DNA of 64,000 bases from Gp1-AA122 sp036378535 (lineage in GTDB: Bacteria; Acidobacteriota; Terriglobia; Terriglobales; Acidobacteriaceae), in NCBI GenBank assembly GCA_036378535.1, contig DASUWH010000046.1:310001-374000 (forward strand), written 5' to 3'. Below, one piece after another: positions 34,386-43,153 of the stretch (its first letter is position 1; each line of letters starts with the position of its first letter). The notes beneath the pieces were generated by a model that was not told where the DNA came from, made no database searches, and was given only the letters and a program-made list of their open reading frames with translations. The position numbers and the translations under genes are program-made.

Positions 34386-35600
34386 TTACTGCAGAACGAC
34401 CTGATCGCCTTCCTTCAAGCCGCTCAACAATTCGGTCTTGGCGCCGTTCGAAATTCCAATGCTGACCGGTACCTTGCGCTTGCCCTCTTTCCCTTTAGGA
34501 TCGGGTACCTCAACGGAGGCTTTCTTCTGGTTGTCGTAGATGATGGAGCCTTCGGGAATCTGCAGAACGTTCTTGTGTTCTTCCAGCAAGATTTCGGCGT
34601 TAGCGGTCATCTCGGCTTTCAGCTCTCCCCCCGGATTGTTGATGGACACGCGAACCTCGAAAGTCGTGACATTGTCTTTTTCAACGCCCATGGGAGAGAT
34701 CTTCGTAACCTTGCCGTTGAACGTCTTATCTTTGAATGATTCCACCTTAATACGGGCAGGCTGGCCCAGATATACCTTGCCAATATCGCTCTCGTCTACT
34801 TTGCCTTTGACATAGACTTCGCTGGTATCGCCCAAAGTCATAATGAGCGTCGCGGAGGAACCCAGCACGAGGATGGAGCTCACCGCATCTCCGATTTCCA
34901 CGTCACGCGACAGCACAACACCATCAATAGGAGATTCGACATCGGTGTAGCTGAGCTGCTCTTCCAGTTGTTTTAGATTTGCCTGGTCCTGAGCGACCTG
35001 GGCGCGAGATTGCGCGATCTTGGCCTTCAGCACCGAAACCTGCGCTTTGGCGACGTTCTGCTTATTCAGCGCCATCTCATAATTTTTCTGTGCGTCATCC
35101 AGAGCTGACACGGAAACCACTCCGTCCTTGGCCATACCCTGAGCGCGATCGAAGGCGCGTTTCAGAAGGGGTACATCGGGACCTTCGGCGTCGACTTTGG
35201 CACGGTCGTAGTCGGCTTCGGCACTGCTGAGACTAGCTTCGGCGGCCTGGAGGCCGGCTTTAGACTGTTCCACCTGCGCGGAAATTTCTTCTTTGTCGAG
35301 TTGAGCCAGCAACTGGCCGCGCTTGACGCGATCACCGGCATCGACCAGGAGCTTTTTCACGATGCCGCTGGCCTTCGACTTGATTTCCACCTTGGTAATC
35401 GGCTCGACTTTGCCGGTCGCCACCACGCTCTTGGCGAGGTCACCCTTTTCTACCTTGGCCAGCTTGGAGGGATCGATTTTCGTTCCGCCGCTCGTGGCCG
35501 CAATCAAGCCACCCACGATCAGTAGCAACAGGACAACTGCGATCGAAACGTAAATTATCCTTCTCTTGCGCTTTTTCTTACCATTGCCGTTGCCGTTCAC
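34386..35600 (-). CDS. HlyD/MacA-type periplasmic membrane-fusion protein
   Basis: 404 residues starting at GTG 35600 behind a strong AGGAGGT. A Lys/Arg-rich N-terminus is followed by one anchor helix (about 15-33), a biotinyl-lipoyl-like half (VEIKSKASGIVKKLLVDAGD, RVKRGQLLAQLDKEEI), a long coiled-coil hairpin (about 100-215), the second lipoyl half (SPIDGVVLSRDVEIGDAVSS) and beta-barrel domains. MacA-like proteins link an inner-membrane ABC exporter to an outer-membrane channel. Here it heads a cluster with two MacB-like permeases; no TolC-type gene is in the window. Confidence 0.88.
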   Translation of the reverse strand: MNGNGNGKKKRKRRIIYVSIAVVLLLLIVGGLIAATSGGTKIDPSKLAKVEKGDLAKSVVATGKVEPITKVEIKSKASGIVKKLLVDAGDRVKRGQLLAQLDKEEISAQVEQSKAGLQAAEASLSSAEADYDRAKVDAEGPDVPLLKRAFDRAQGMAKDGVVSVSALDDAQKNYEMALNKQNVAKAQVSVLKAKIAQSRAQVAQDQANLKQLEEQLSYTDVESPIDGVVLSRDVEIGDAVSSILVLGSSATLIMTLGDTSEVYVKGKVDESDIGKVYLGQPARIKVESFKDKTFNGKVTKISPMGVEKDNVTTFEVRVSINNPGGELKAEMTANAEILLEEHKNVLQIPEGSIIYDNQKKASVEVPDPKGKEGKRKVPVSIGISNGAKTELLSGLKEGDQVVLQ

Positions 35601-35643
35601 AAGTACCTCCTGCGGGGGGCGATCCCGTCCTCACTGACTGTTA

Positions 35644-35668
35644 CGGAACAGATCTGCGGATTGTTCCG
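35644..35668. promoter_or_regulatory. Candidate operator upstream of the membrane-fusion protein
   Basis: CGGAACA (35644-35650) and its perfect reverse complement TGTTCCG (35662-35668) are separated by 11 bases, giving an 18-base centre-to-centre distance that suits a dimeric regulator. It ends 44 bases before the GTG start of the transporter cluster. Confidence 0.4.
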
Positions 35669-35886
35669 GCATTTGTGCAGAAATCCTAAAAAAGAAGGTC
35701 GCAGACGACGGAGCTTCCGGTTCGGTAGTTAGACCGTACAAATCCTGAAAAGGTAGCGGTACGGCTCAGAAACAGTGTACTGCCCATAGGAGTAAAGGAA
35801 GGATCGAGAGCGGGGATTTTGCCAGATGCGTGCCAAAATGGAACCAGAGAGGACAGGTTCCCGTGCTCAGTCGAATACCTTTGAAA

Positions 35887-35895
35887 TGCTAGAAT
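35887..35895 (+). promoter_or_regulatory. Extended -10 element of the CNNM/CBS gene
   Basis: TGCTAGAAT fits TGn-TAnnnT. The expected start of transcription, about 7 bases on, nearly coincides with ATG 35906. No Shine-Dalgarno sequence is visible, so a leaderless mRNA is plausible. No clear -35 hexamer is present. Confidence 0.4.
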
Positions 35896-35905
35896 TACAA
35901 GCTTA

Positions 35906-37279
35906 ATGGTGACGTACATACTGCTCCGGGTATTCCTTATCCTTCTCCTGGTAGCAGTGAATGCCTTTTTCGCGGCCGCCGAGTTCGCTCTCGTCAGCAT
36001 CCGCGATACCCGCATCCAGCAACTCATTGAAGCGCGGCGTATTGGCGCCCGCATCGTCCAAAGACTGCACCAGAATATTGACGAGGTCATCAACGGCGTT
36101 CAGCTGGGAATCACTGTCACCAGCCTGACTTTAGGCTGGATGGGAGAGCCCATTCTGGCGCATGTCCTGGAGCAGGTGCTTGGGGAGCACGTTCCCATCT
36201 ACGCGCACACGATCGCAATCGCGATTACCTTCGCTTGCATCACGTATCTCCATGTCATTCTTGGGGAGCTGGTTCCTAAGTCGCTTGCTTTGCAGAGAGC
36301 AGAAAGGGTAGCGCTGGCGGTCGCTGCCCCGATGGATATTTTCCTGACGATCACCCGTCCATTTCTGTTCCTGATGCTTAAGTCCGGCAATTTTTTCTTA
36401 CGGATGTTTGGCTCGCGTGAATTGCGCCGAAGTGGACGCGGCGTGGTGCACTCGCCCGACGAGTTGAAGTTGATCGTCACGGCCAGCCGGCGTTTTGGGG
36501 AGATCCCTGAGTTTCAGGAGGAGATGATTCACAACGCGCTGGAACTGGATAACACGACAGTCAGGGAAGTTATGGTCCCGCGACGGGATATTTTCTCTTT
36601 GGCGGCAGATCTAACCCTGGAGGCGGCGTTAGAGAGGGTAGTTTCAGAGCAACATTCGAGAATCCCGATCTACGATCCCCAGCGCGGGCCCGAGCATATT
36701 GTCGGCGTACTGTACGTGCGCGACCTGATGCGCTGGATGCGGCTGCGCCTGGCCGTGGGGGTCTCCCAGCCGAGCGGAAATCGCATTGCCAAAATGCAGG
36801 TCGGACAGATCATGCGGAATGTGTTGGTCGTACCCGAGACTAAGGTGCTGACCGACATGCTCTTCGAGTTCAAAGAACACCGTCGGCATTTGGCGGTCGT
36901 AGTCGACGAATTCGGGTCGACAGCCGGCGTCATAACGATCGAGGATATTGTGGCGCAGCTTGTGGGGCAGATTCAGGATGAATTCGATACCATCGAAGCC
37001 GAACCTGCGCTCGCGGATGCCCCGGTTCTGGTGCTGGAAGGATCAACGAGCCTGCGTGACCTGGAGACAGAATTCGACATAAAACTGCCCCGCGATGGAG
37101 GGTTTGAAACTATTGCCGGATTCGTGCTTTCGCGCATGCAGAAAATACCGCGGGCGGGCGAGGCTATCGAGTTGGAAGGCCGGCGCTTCACCGTCGAGGC
37201 GATGGACGAGCACCGCGTCGCCAAAGTGAAAATAGAAAAACTGCAGAAGTCTGCCGCCATGCAGCAGGCAGGCGACTGA
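35906..37279 (+). CDS. CNNM/CBS-domain membrane protein (HlyC/CorC family)
   Basis: 457 residues. The N-terminal DUF21 (CNNM) domain has about four membrane helices in residues 1-150 (LLRVFLILLLVAVNAFFAAA, LGITVTSLTLGWMGEPILAH). A CBS pair follows in about 205-340 (VREVMVPRRDIFSLAADLTL; VVDEFGSTAGVITIEDIVAQ), and a CorC_HlyC domain ends the protein (about 360-440, FDIKLPRDGGFETIAGFVLS). Members transport or regulate Mg2+/Co2+ or other divalent ions; the old hemolysin name is not functional evidence. It starts very near its putative promoter. Confidence 0.9.
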   Translation: MVTYILLRVFLILLLVAVNAFFAAAEFALVSIRDTRIQQLIEARRIGARIVQRLHQNIDEVINGVQLGITVTSLTLGWMGEPILAHVLEQVLGEHVPIYAHTIAIAITFACITYLHVILGELVPKSLALQRAERVALAVAAPMDIFLTITRPFLFLMLKSGNFFLRMFGSRELRRSGRGVVHSPDELKLIVTASRRFGEIPEFQEEMIHNALELDNTTVREVMVPRRDIFSLAADLTLEAALERVVSEQHSRIPIYDPQRGPEHIVGVLYVRDLMRWMRLRLAVGVSQPSGNRIAKMQVGQIMRNVLVVPETKVLTDMLFEFKEHRRHLAVVVDEFGSTAGVITIEDIVAQLVGQIQDEFDTIEAEPALADAPVLVLEGSTSLRDLETEFDIKLPRDGGFETIAGFVLSRMQKIPRAGEAIELEGRRFTVEAMDEHRVAKVKIEKLQKSAAMQQAGD

Positions 37280-37341
37280 GAAACCCCAGTTCCCACGCTT
37301 CGCTCGCGATGTCACCATTGGGGCCGATCTTCGTCGACTGC

Positions 37342-37367
37342 GAACCGAGAACTAAGAACCGAGAACT
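37342..37367. repeat. Word repeat GAACCGAGAACT in front of an ABC permease
   Basis: GAACCGAGAACTAAGAACCG (then AGAACT), two near-identical 12-15 base units. It ends 5 bases before the TTG start of the permease and replaces any Shine-Dalgarno sequence. Confidence 0.75.
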
Positions 37368-37372
37368 ATTTT

Positions 37373-38287
37373 TTGCGTTACGTCTTCCATCGCGTGCTTT
37401 ATATGCTGCCAGTCGTGTGGCTAGTGGCGTCGCTGGTGTTCTTGCTGATTCATCTTGTCCCGGGCGACCCTATTCAGCAGATGCTGGGGGAAGGCGCAGC
37501 CGCGGCTGATATTCAGGCTGCCCGGCACGCCTACGGTCTGGATGCGCCACTGGGCACGCAGTACATGCGCTATTGGGCGGGCGTATTGAGAGGAAACCTG
37601 GGCTCTTCTATTCGCTTCAATCAGAGCGTAACCAGCCTGATAGCACAGCGCTATCCCTACACCATGGAATTGACACTGGCAGCGCTCTTGGTGGCCATAG
37701 TTCTTGCGCTTCCGGCCGGAGTTCGGTCCGCGCAGAAACGAGATGGTTGGGAGGACCGAATCTTGAGCGTGGTCAGCCTGTTTGGATTGTCATTCCCAAA
37801 TTTTGCGCTGGGGCCGATTCTGATTCTGTTTTTTGCAATCAAGCTGGGCTGGTTACCGGTATCCGGTTCGGGCACTCTCGCCCATCTTGTGCTTCCGGCA
37901 ATCACCATGGGCGGGGCGCTGGCTGCGATTCTAACCCGGATGGTGCGCACCTCTATGCTGGAGGAGTTAGGGCAGGACTACATTCGAACGGCCCGCGCTA
38001 AGGGGTTGCCAGAGCACACGGTGGTCTATCGCCATGCGTTGCGCAACGCCTTGATTCCGGTGGTGACCGTGCTTGGGCTGCAATTCGGAGCTTTGTTGGC
38101 TGGAGCGATTGTGACCGAAACTATCTTCGCCTGGCCGGGGATCGGGCGACTGACAATTTCGGCAATTTCGAATCGCGATTATTACCTGGTGCAGGGATGC
38201 ATTCTGGCAGTCGGACTTACCTACGTAGCTGTTAACTTCTTAACCGACTTGGTGTACTCGGCGGTAAACCCGAAAATTCGGCAGTGA
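37373..38287 (+). CDS. Dipeptide/oligopeptide-type ABC permease (DppB-like)
   Basis: 304 residues with a TTG start at 37373. Six membrane helices; the N-terminus with FLLIHLVPGDPIQQMLGE is typical of DppB/OppB (BPD_transp_1). The cytoplasmic EAA loop is DYIRTARAKGLPEHTVVYRH. The gene forms a GTGA overlap with the DppC-like gene. No binding protein or ATPase is adjacent, so the transport complex must use components encoded elsewhere. There is no Shine-Dalgarno sequence before the start. Confidence 0.88.
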   Translation: MRYVFHRVLYMLPVVWLVASLVFLLIHLVPGDPIQQMLGEGAAAADIQAARHAYGLDAPLGTQYMRYWAGVLRGNLGSSIRFNQSVTSLIAQRYPYTMELTLAALLVAIVLALPAGVRSAQKRDGWEDRILSVVSLFGLSFPNFALGPILILFFAIKLGWLPVSGSGTLAHLVLPAITMGGALAAILTRMVRTSMLEELGQDYIRTARAKGLPEHTVVYRHALRNALIPVVTVLGLQFGALLAGAIVTETIFAWPGIGRLTISAISNRDYYLVQGCILAVGLTYVAVNFLTDLVYSAVNPKIRQ

Positions 38288-39198
38288 TTCAAAGTCCCAG
38301 ATGTTGGCTTGGCCAGATTGATCAACTAAATCGCCGAATCGTGGCAACTTCAGTCATTACATTTCGCGCCGCCGCCCGCCGCAGACCGCTTGCGACCATA
38401 GGCAGCGTACTGGTCGTCATCTTCATCATCTTTGCGCTCTTCGCCTCTTCGATCGCGCCACAAGATCCTGCAGAGATCAACTTACCTGATCGACTGGCCG
38501 GCCCTTCGCTTCTGCACTGGTGTGGTACAGACGAACTGGGGAGAGACATCCTATCGCGGCTGATCTATGGGGCGCGCATCTCGATGCTGGTGGGGACGAG
38601 CGTTGTCGCCGCGTCGCTCTTTCTCGGCCTGGTAATCGGATCCATCGCCGGGTATTACGGTGGGCGAACCGACCGCTTCATCAATGTTGTCGTGATGAAC
38701 GCATTCCTGTCGTTTCCGGGAATTCTGCTGGCGATTGCCTTCGTTGCGTTTCGCGGACCGGGAATTTTTAACCTGATCCTGGCGCTTTCGCTCGGAGGAT
38801 GGGTCGGCTATGCCCGCCTGGTGCGAGCCCAGGTGCTGGCGACGCGAGACAAAGAATTTGTGGAGGCGGCCCGCGCCCTCGGCGCCAGCGATGCGCGCGT
38901 CATCGTGCGTCACATACTGCCCAATATCATTCAGCCCGTGGTGGTGCAGGGTGCGGTTGGAATGGCTGGCGCAATCCTGGCTGAGGCCACGATGAGTTTC
39001 CTCGGGCTTGGCATTCCGCCTCCAACCGCAAGTTGGGGCTCGATGCTCAACGACGGCCGCGCCCATCTCTTCGATGCCCCCCACTTGGTTCTATTTCCGG
39101 CTCTGGCGGTTATGCTTGCCGTACTCTCGTTCAATTTCATTGGAGATGCCCTGCGGGATTATCTGGACCCGCGATCACGGATAGAAATCGGTTTGTAA
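38284..39198 (+). CDS. Dipeptide/oligopeptide-type ABC permease (DppC-like)
   Basis: 304 residues from GTG 38284, overlapping the stop of the DppB-like gene by 4 bp. A cytoplasmic N-terminal stretch of about 35 residues precedes the first helix (TIGSVLVVIFIIFALFASSI), then IAPQDPAEINLPDRLAGPS and HWCGTDELGRDILSRLIYGA, which is diagnostic of the DppC/OppC subfamily. The EAA loop is EFVEAARALGASDARVIVRH. With the DppB-like partner it forms the transmembrane half of a peptide or related importer. Confidence 0.9.
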   Translation: MIQSPRCWLGQIDQLNRRIVATSVITFRAAARRRPLATIGSVLVVIFIIFALFASSIAPQDPAEINLPDRLAGPSLLHWCGTDELGRDILSRLIYGARISMLVGTSVVAASLFLGLVIGSIAGYYGGRTDRFINVVVMNAFLSFPGILLAIAFVAFRGPGIFNLILALSLGGWVGYARLVRAQVLATRDKEFVEAARALGASDARVIVRHILPNIIQPVVVQGAVGMAGAILAEATMSFLGLGIPPPTASWGSMLNDGRAHLFDAPHLVLFPALAVMLAVLSFNFIGDALRDYLDPRSRIEIGL

Positions 39199-39436
39199 GT
39201 CAAGCGACGTTTGAGGATTCATTCAGCGAGGGCCCTTTGTGCTTTCCTGCCTTAGTCCATCCGCCTAAACCATGGACTGGCTTAGACTTACGCGGATGCG
39301 CCGATGAAAATCTGGTTGCGCGGGTGGGGGTTCTCTGGTACCTTGAGTAGGACCTCTGGGATATTCATTCTGGGGCGTTTTTGTCTGACCTCCCCGTTTA
39401 GACCGGACGCCCAACTCATTCGAGGAGATCATAGCT

Positions 39437-40624
39437 TTGGCCTCAAAAAATCGTTTTCTTTTTACTTCTGAATCGGTCACCGAAGGACATCCTGACAAAA
39501 TTGCTGACCAGATTTCCGACGCCGTATTGGACGCTTGCCTGGCTGAAGACCCTATCAGCCGAGTCGCCTGCGAGACGCTGACCTGTACTGGTCTGGTTGT
39601 CATCGCCGGCGAAATCACAACCAAAGCATATGTGGATTTTCAGGCATTGGTGCGGGGTACGATTTCATCGATCGGTTACGACAACGCGCTGTATGGATTC
39701 GACGCCAACACCTGCGCCGTGATCTCCAGCATCAACAAGCAGTCTGGTGACATTGCCATGGGCGTGGACACCGGTGGTGCCGGCGACCAGGGCATGATGT
39801 TTGGCTATGCCTGCAATGAAACCCCGGAACTGATGCCGATGCCCATTCTGTTGGCACACAAGCTCACCATGCGCTTGTCGCAAGTGCGCAAACACGGCAA
39901 GCTCCCTTATCTTCGTCCCGATGGAAAATCTCAGGTTACAGTCGAGTATGATCAGCACCATAAGCCCATTCGTGTGGATGCGGTGGTTATTTCGACCCAG
40001 CACGCGGAGACGGTGACCAATGACGAACTTCGCGCCGACATTCTCAAACACGTGATTCAGGCTGTCATCCCAGCCCACCTCCTCGATGCCGACACTAAGT
40101 ACCATATCAATCCGACAGGACGTTTTGTGATTGGTGGTCCCATGGGCGATACCGGCCTCACCGGCCGGAAAATTATCGTGGACACCTACGGCGGCATGGG
40201 CCGTCACGGAGGAGGCGCCTTCAGCGGCAAGGATCCGACCAAGGTCGACCGCTCGGCCGCATACATGGCCCGCCACATCGCGAAGAATGTTGTCGCTGCC
40301 GGTCTGGCGGAGCGTTTCGAAGTTCAGCTGGCCTATGCGATAGGGGTCGCCGAACCAGTCAGTATTCTCGTCCAGACGTTTGGAACCGAGAAGGTGGATC
40401 CCGCGATCATCCCCGATCTGATCCGCGCGCATTTCAAGCTGACTCCGAAGGGAATCATCGAGTCGCTCAATCTGCGCCGGCCGATCTACGAAAAAACCGC
40501 GGCCTATGGACACTTCGGCCGCAACGATCCGGATTTCACCTGGGAAGCAACTGATAAAGCATCGAAACTGGCCAGCGAAGCGGGCATGCAGCATGAGCAC
40601 GCCGCCCACGCTCTCAAGAAATAA
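39437..40624 (+). CDS. metK: S-adenosylmethionine synthetase
   Basis: Makes SAM from methionine and ATP in the cytoplasm. 395 residues from a TTG start with GAGGAG upstream. Family motifs: GHPDK at 17-21, GAGDQGMMFGYA (methionine/ATP site) and GGGAFSGKDPTKVDRSAAYM (phosphate loop). The length is standard. It is followed 51 bp later by ahcY, so SAM production and SAH removal are transcribed together; the pair ends at a strong terminator (41990-42011). No SAM riboswitch is recognisable in the 238 bases upstream. Confidence 0.96.
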   Translation: MASKNRFLFTSESVTEGHPDKIADQISDAVLDACLAEDPISRVACETLTCTGLVVIAGEITTKAYVDFQALVRGTISSIGYDNALYGFDANTCAVISSINKQSGDIAMGVDTGGAGDQGMMFGYACNETPELMPMPILLAHKLTMRLSQVRKHGKLPYLRPDGKSQVTVEYDQHHKPIRVDAVVISTQHAETVTNDELRADILKHVIQAVIPAHLLDADTKYHINPTGRFVIGGPMGDTGLTGRKIIVDTYGGMGRHGGGAFSGKDPTKVDRSAAYMARHIAKNVVAAGLAERFEVQLAYAIGVAEPVSILVQTFGTEKVDPAIIPDLIRAHFKLTPKGIIESLNLRRPIYEKTAAYGHFGRNDPDFTWEATDKASKLASEAGMQHEHAAHALKK

Positions 40625-40675
40625 CGATTGGAAACCGAAACCGCATCAGAAACACCAAAGCGCCACAGGAGAGGT

Positions 40676-41956
40676 ATGTCGACGACCACAGCCACGCAAG
40701 TCAATTGTGATGTTAAAAACATGGAACTGGCCGATCTGGGCAAGAAGCGCATTGATTGGGCCAACCAGTCCATGAATGTCCTCCAGATCATTCGTAAGGA
40801 ATTCATCAAAAAGCAGCCATTAAAAGGTGTGCGCATCGCTGCCTGCCTGCACGTCACGGCTGAGACGGCGAATCTTGCCATCTGCCTCCGCGACGGAGGG
40901 GCCGATGTCGTACTCTGCGCCTCCAATCCTTTATCGACCCAGGATGACGTTGCCGCCAGCCTGGTGCGGGACTACGGCGTCTCTGTTTTTGCGATCAAGG
41001 GTGAGGACAACGATACGTATTACAGCCATATCCTCGCTGCGATCGATCATCGCCCGAACATTACCATGGACGACGGCGCTGACCTGGTCAGCGTTCTGCA
41101 TACCAAGCGGACCGACGCGCTGGACGGCGTAATCGGCGGTACTGAGGAAACCACGACCGGCGTCATACGTCTGCGGGCGATGGCGAAGGAAGGCGTGCTG
41201 CGCTATCCCATTGTTGCCGTGAACGACGCCGACACCAAACACCTGTTCGATAACCGCTACGGAACCGGGCAATCGACAATCGATGGCATCATCCGTGCGA
41301 CGAATTATCTGCTTGCCGGGTCCAACTTTGTTGTGGCCGGCTATGGCTGGTGCGGACGCGGTCTGGCCAGCCGTGCTCGCGGAGCCGGAGCGCAGGTCAT
41401 CGTCACGGAAATCGACCCGACAAAGGCTTTGGAAGCCGTGATGGATGGTTTCCGAGTCATGTCGATGACCGAGGCCGCCAAGATTGGCGATGTCTTCTGC
41501 ACCGTTACCGGCAACAAGAACGTACTCGCCAAAGAGCACTTCGATGTGATGAAGAATAACGCCATCATCTCCAACTCCGGCCACTTCAACGTCGAGATTG
41601 ATATCCCCGCGCTGGAGAAGATGTCTTCATCGAAGCGCACCACCCGCAACTTCGTAGAAGAGTACACGCTGAAAGATGGCCGCAAGATCAATCTTCTCGG
41701 CGAAGGCCGCTTGATCAATCTGGCTTCAGCGGAAGGACATCCGGCCGCCGTGATGGATATGAGCTTCGCCGATCAGGCGCTCTCGGTCGAGTACATGGTG
41801 AAGAACGCCAAGACGCTGGAGAAGACCGTCTACAAGGTGCCGGACGAACTCGACAAACGCGTAGCGAAACTGAAGCTCGAATCGATGGGCATCAAGATCG
41901 ATCGCCTGACGCCGGAGCAGGAAGAGTATCTGGCGGGGTGGTCGGAAGGAACGTAA
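40676..41956 (+). CDS. ahcY: Adenosylhomocysteinase
   Basis: Cleaves S-adenosylhomocysteine to adenosine and homocysteine, relieving product inhibition of methyltransferases. The start at ATG 40676 sits behind AGGAGAGGT; a longer frame from 40628 is unlikely. 426 residues with the NAD-binding GYGWCGRGLASRARGAG and the substrate motifs ITMDDGADLVS and GGTEETTTGVIRLR. The length is that of the shorter form without the roughly 40-residue insertion seen in many eukaryotic and proteobacterial enzymes. The C-terminus VPDELDKRVAKLKLESMGI includes the tyrosine-less short tail of the short form. Confidence 0.95.
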   Translation: MSTTTATQVNCDVKNMELADLGKKRIDWANQSMNVLQIIRKEFIKKQPLKGVRIAACLHVTAETANLAICLRDGGADVVLCASNPLSTQDDVAASLVRDYGVSVFAIKGEDNDTYYSHILAAIDHRPNITMDDGADLVSVLHTKRTDALDGVIGGTEETTTGVIRLRAMAKEGVLRYPIVAVNDADTKHLFDNRYGTGQSTIDGIIRATNYLLAGSNFVVAGYGWCGRGLASRARGAGAQVIVTEIDPTKALEAVMDGFRVMSMTEAAKIGDVFCTVTGNKNVLAKEHFDVMKNNAIISNSGHFNVEIDIPALEKMSSSKRTTRNFVEEYTLKDGRKINLLGEGRLINLASAEGHPAAVMDMSFADQALSVEYMVKNAKTLEKTVYKVPDELDKRVAKLKLESMGIKIDRLTPEQEEYLAGWSEGT

Positions 41957-41957
41957 G

Positions 41958-41990
41958 CAGTCGTCAGCTATCAGTCGTCAGTCTTCAGCT
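41958..41990. repeat. Word repeat CAGTCGTCAGCTAT after ahcY
   Basis: Tandem variants of AGTCGTCAGCT/AGTCTTCAGCT directly after the ahcY stop and abutting the terminator stem. It is the same style of repeat as those at 5957 and 37342. Confidence 0.7.
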
Positions 41991-42020
41991 GGGGCGGCAT
42001 TCGCCGCCCCAATTCTTTTG
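41990..42020 (+). terminator. Rho-independent terminator of metK-ahcY
   Basis: A nine-pair stem, T41990 plus GGGGCGGC (41991-41998) with GCCGCCCC (42003-42010) plus A42011, and a four-base loop ATTC, followed by TTCTTTT. It stands 33 bases after the ahcY stop. Confidence 0.85.
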
Positions 42021-42045
42021 CCGATGCGAACCTCCCCTTAACAAT

Positions 42046-42072
42046 TGTCATCCCGAGCGCAGCGAGGGATCT
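42046..42072. repeat. Dispersed element TGTCATCCCGA..GAGGGATCT
   Basis: A 27-base sequence beginning TGTCATCCCGAGCGCAGCGA and ending GGGATCT, imperfectly palindromic (TCCC..GGGA). A variant on the opposite strand lies at 59376-59416. It supplies the last codons and stop of the CPBP protease gene. Similar sequences are common intergenic repeats in environmental bacterial genomes. Confidence 0.7.
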
Positions 42073-42797
42073 GGGTTTTGCGGTTGCGGACTGACAGGGA
42101 GACCGCATAACGATCTCATTCTACCCGGCGTGAAGATCGCGAGAATGCGCAAATCTATCAAAACGTGAATTGTGATCGGAAGCACCAGGCTTTCGGTGGA
42201 AAGGTACATCCACATCAGAACCGCCCCCAGCACACCTGTCCCGACGATTCCTACCCAGCCTTGATAGACGTGGCAGAAACCGAACAGGGCGGACGAAATC
42301 ACGATCAACTGCACGAGATTAAGCTGCGGGAAAAAGAAGCCGAGGTACCAGAACAGAAATCCGCGGAACAGCAGTTCTTCTGTGACACCGGCGCCCAGGC
42401 TGACAGCGGCAAACCAGAATCGCTCGGCGGCTTTCTCCGGAATTAACGCACCGGCCATCTTGAGCAGCCGCCGCAAGAAGCGGTCGCCGGTGCAGCGGAA
42501 CAAAATTATCGAGATGGCGATAGCAATAGCGAATGTGATCAGCAGAGCGCGGGTGACGGACCATGAAACTGGCGCTGCCAGCCCGAAAGCACGCCAGGGC
42601 AGGGAAGCGGCTCGGGCAAACAGGAGCATTGCCACGACTAAAAGCCACTGCTGCACGACCGTGAGGCGGTAAAATCGCAGGCGCGCATCCGGGATCCCAG
42701 CCGCCAGTTGCCGCTGTAACCTTAGGTACTTAAAGCGCCCAATCCAAGGCATTACCAAGATGATGTAGGCAACCAGGAGATGGGCGAATACGAGCAT
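42048..42797 (-). CDS. CPBP family intramembrane metalloprotease (CAAX-like)
   Basis: 249 residues with about six membrane helices. The CPBP motifs are GVTEELLFRGFLFWYLGFFF (the EExxxR motif) and the second site FGFCHVYQG. The membrane-embedded glutamates and histidines form the active site in Rce1-like proteases. The last seven residues (DPSLRSG) and the stop codon are supplied by a dispersed repeat, so the native C-terminus was probably slightly different. Substrates are unknown. Upstream, on the other strand, lies a small membrane protein gene. Confidence 0.85.
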   Translation of the reverse strand: MLVFAHLLVAYIILVMPWIGRFKYLRLQRQLAAGIPDARLRFYRLTVVQQWLLVVAMLLFARAASLPWRAFGLAAPVSWSVTRALLITFAIAIAISIILFRCTGDRFLRRLLKMAGALIPEKAAERFWFAAVSLGAGVTEELLFRGFLFWYLGFFFPQLNLVQLIVISSALFGFCHVYQGWVGIVGTGVLGAVLMWMYLSTESLVLPITIHVLIDLRILAIFTPGRMRSLCGLPVSPQPQNPDPSLRSG

Positions 42798-42933
42798 GCT
42801 GTCCTATTGCCAATTATGAGGTTACGGAAGCGGGCGTGGAATAGTCGGCTCGGTGCCGGGAAGAGCTAATAATTGTTCGATCAGAAAACCCCGCGAGTTC
42901 AGAGAACATCTTAGTAGCTCAGGGGAGCGCGCC

Positions 42934-43140
42934 GTGAAACGTTCGTTTCTGGTCGCGGTCGGGGCGATTATCGGGTTGTTCTTTGCGGCTCTCGCTGTAA
43001 CCGGGGTGTCCTTGCTCCTGACGGAGCCGTTTCTTTCCAAACCCTACACGGTGACCATAACTATTCTCAGCATGCTTCTCGCATACGTGGGATTTCGCGT
43101 TGCCAGCGATGCCCTCCACACCAAGGGCAACGCACACTAG
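42934..43140 (+). CDS. Small membrane protein, two predicted helices
   Basis: 68 residues from GTG 42934 with AGGGGAG upstream; the frame runs further 5-prime but without a ribosome binding site. Two hydrophobic helices (FLVAVGAIIGLFFAALAVTG; TVTITILSMLLAYVGFRVAS) are joined by a short loop with two prolines. No family is recognised. It is followed, on the other strand, by a cupin gene. Confidence 0.65.
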   Translation: MKRSFLVAVGAIIGLFFAALAVTGVSLLLTEPFLSKPYTVTITILSMLLAYVGFRVASDALHTKGNAH

Positions 43141-43153
43141 CCGCGTCGTCTGG

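Larger units (their letters stand above)
35601..35905. other. Divergent intergenic region
   Basis: 305 bases without a credible gene, between the membrane-fusion protein (minus) and the CNNM/CBS protein (plus). It holds an inverted repeat at 35644-35668 and an extended -10-like element TGCTAGAAT at 35887-35895. Confidence 0.6.

Noticed and set aside
39199..39436. SAM riboswitch ahead of metK
   Set aside because: I looked for SAM-I, SAM-II and SAM/SAH core motifs and saw none; a covariance search would settle it.
39665..40609. 314-residue frame on the minus strand inside metK
   Set aside because: metK on the plus strand is unambiguous with all family motifs; the antisense frame shows no family likeness and is a codon-bias shadow.
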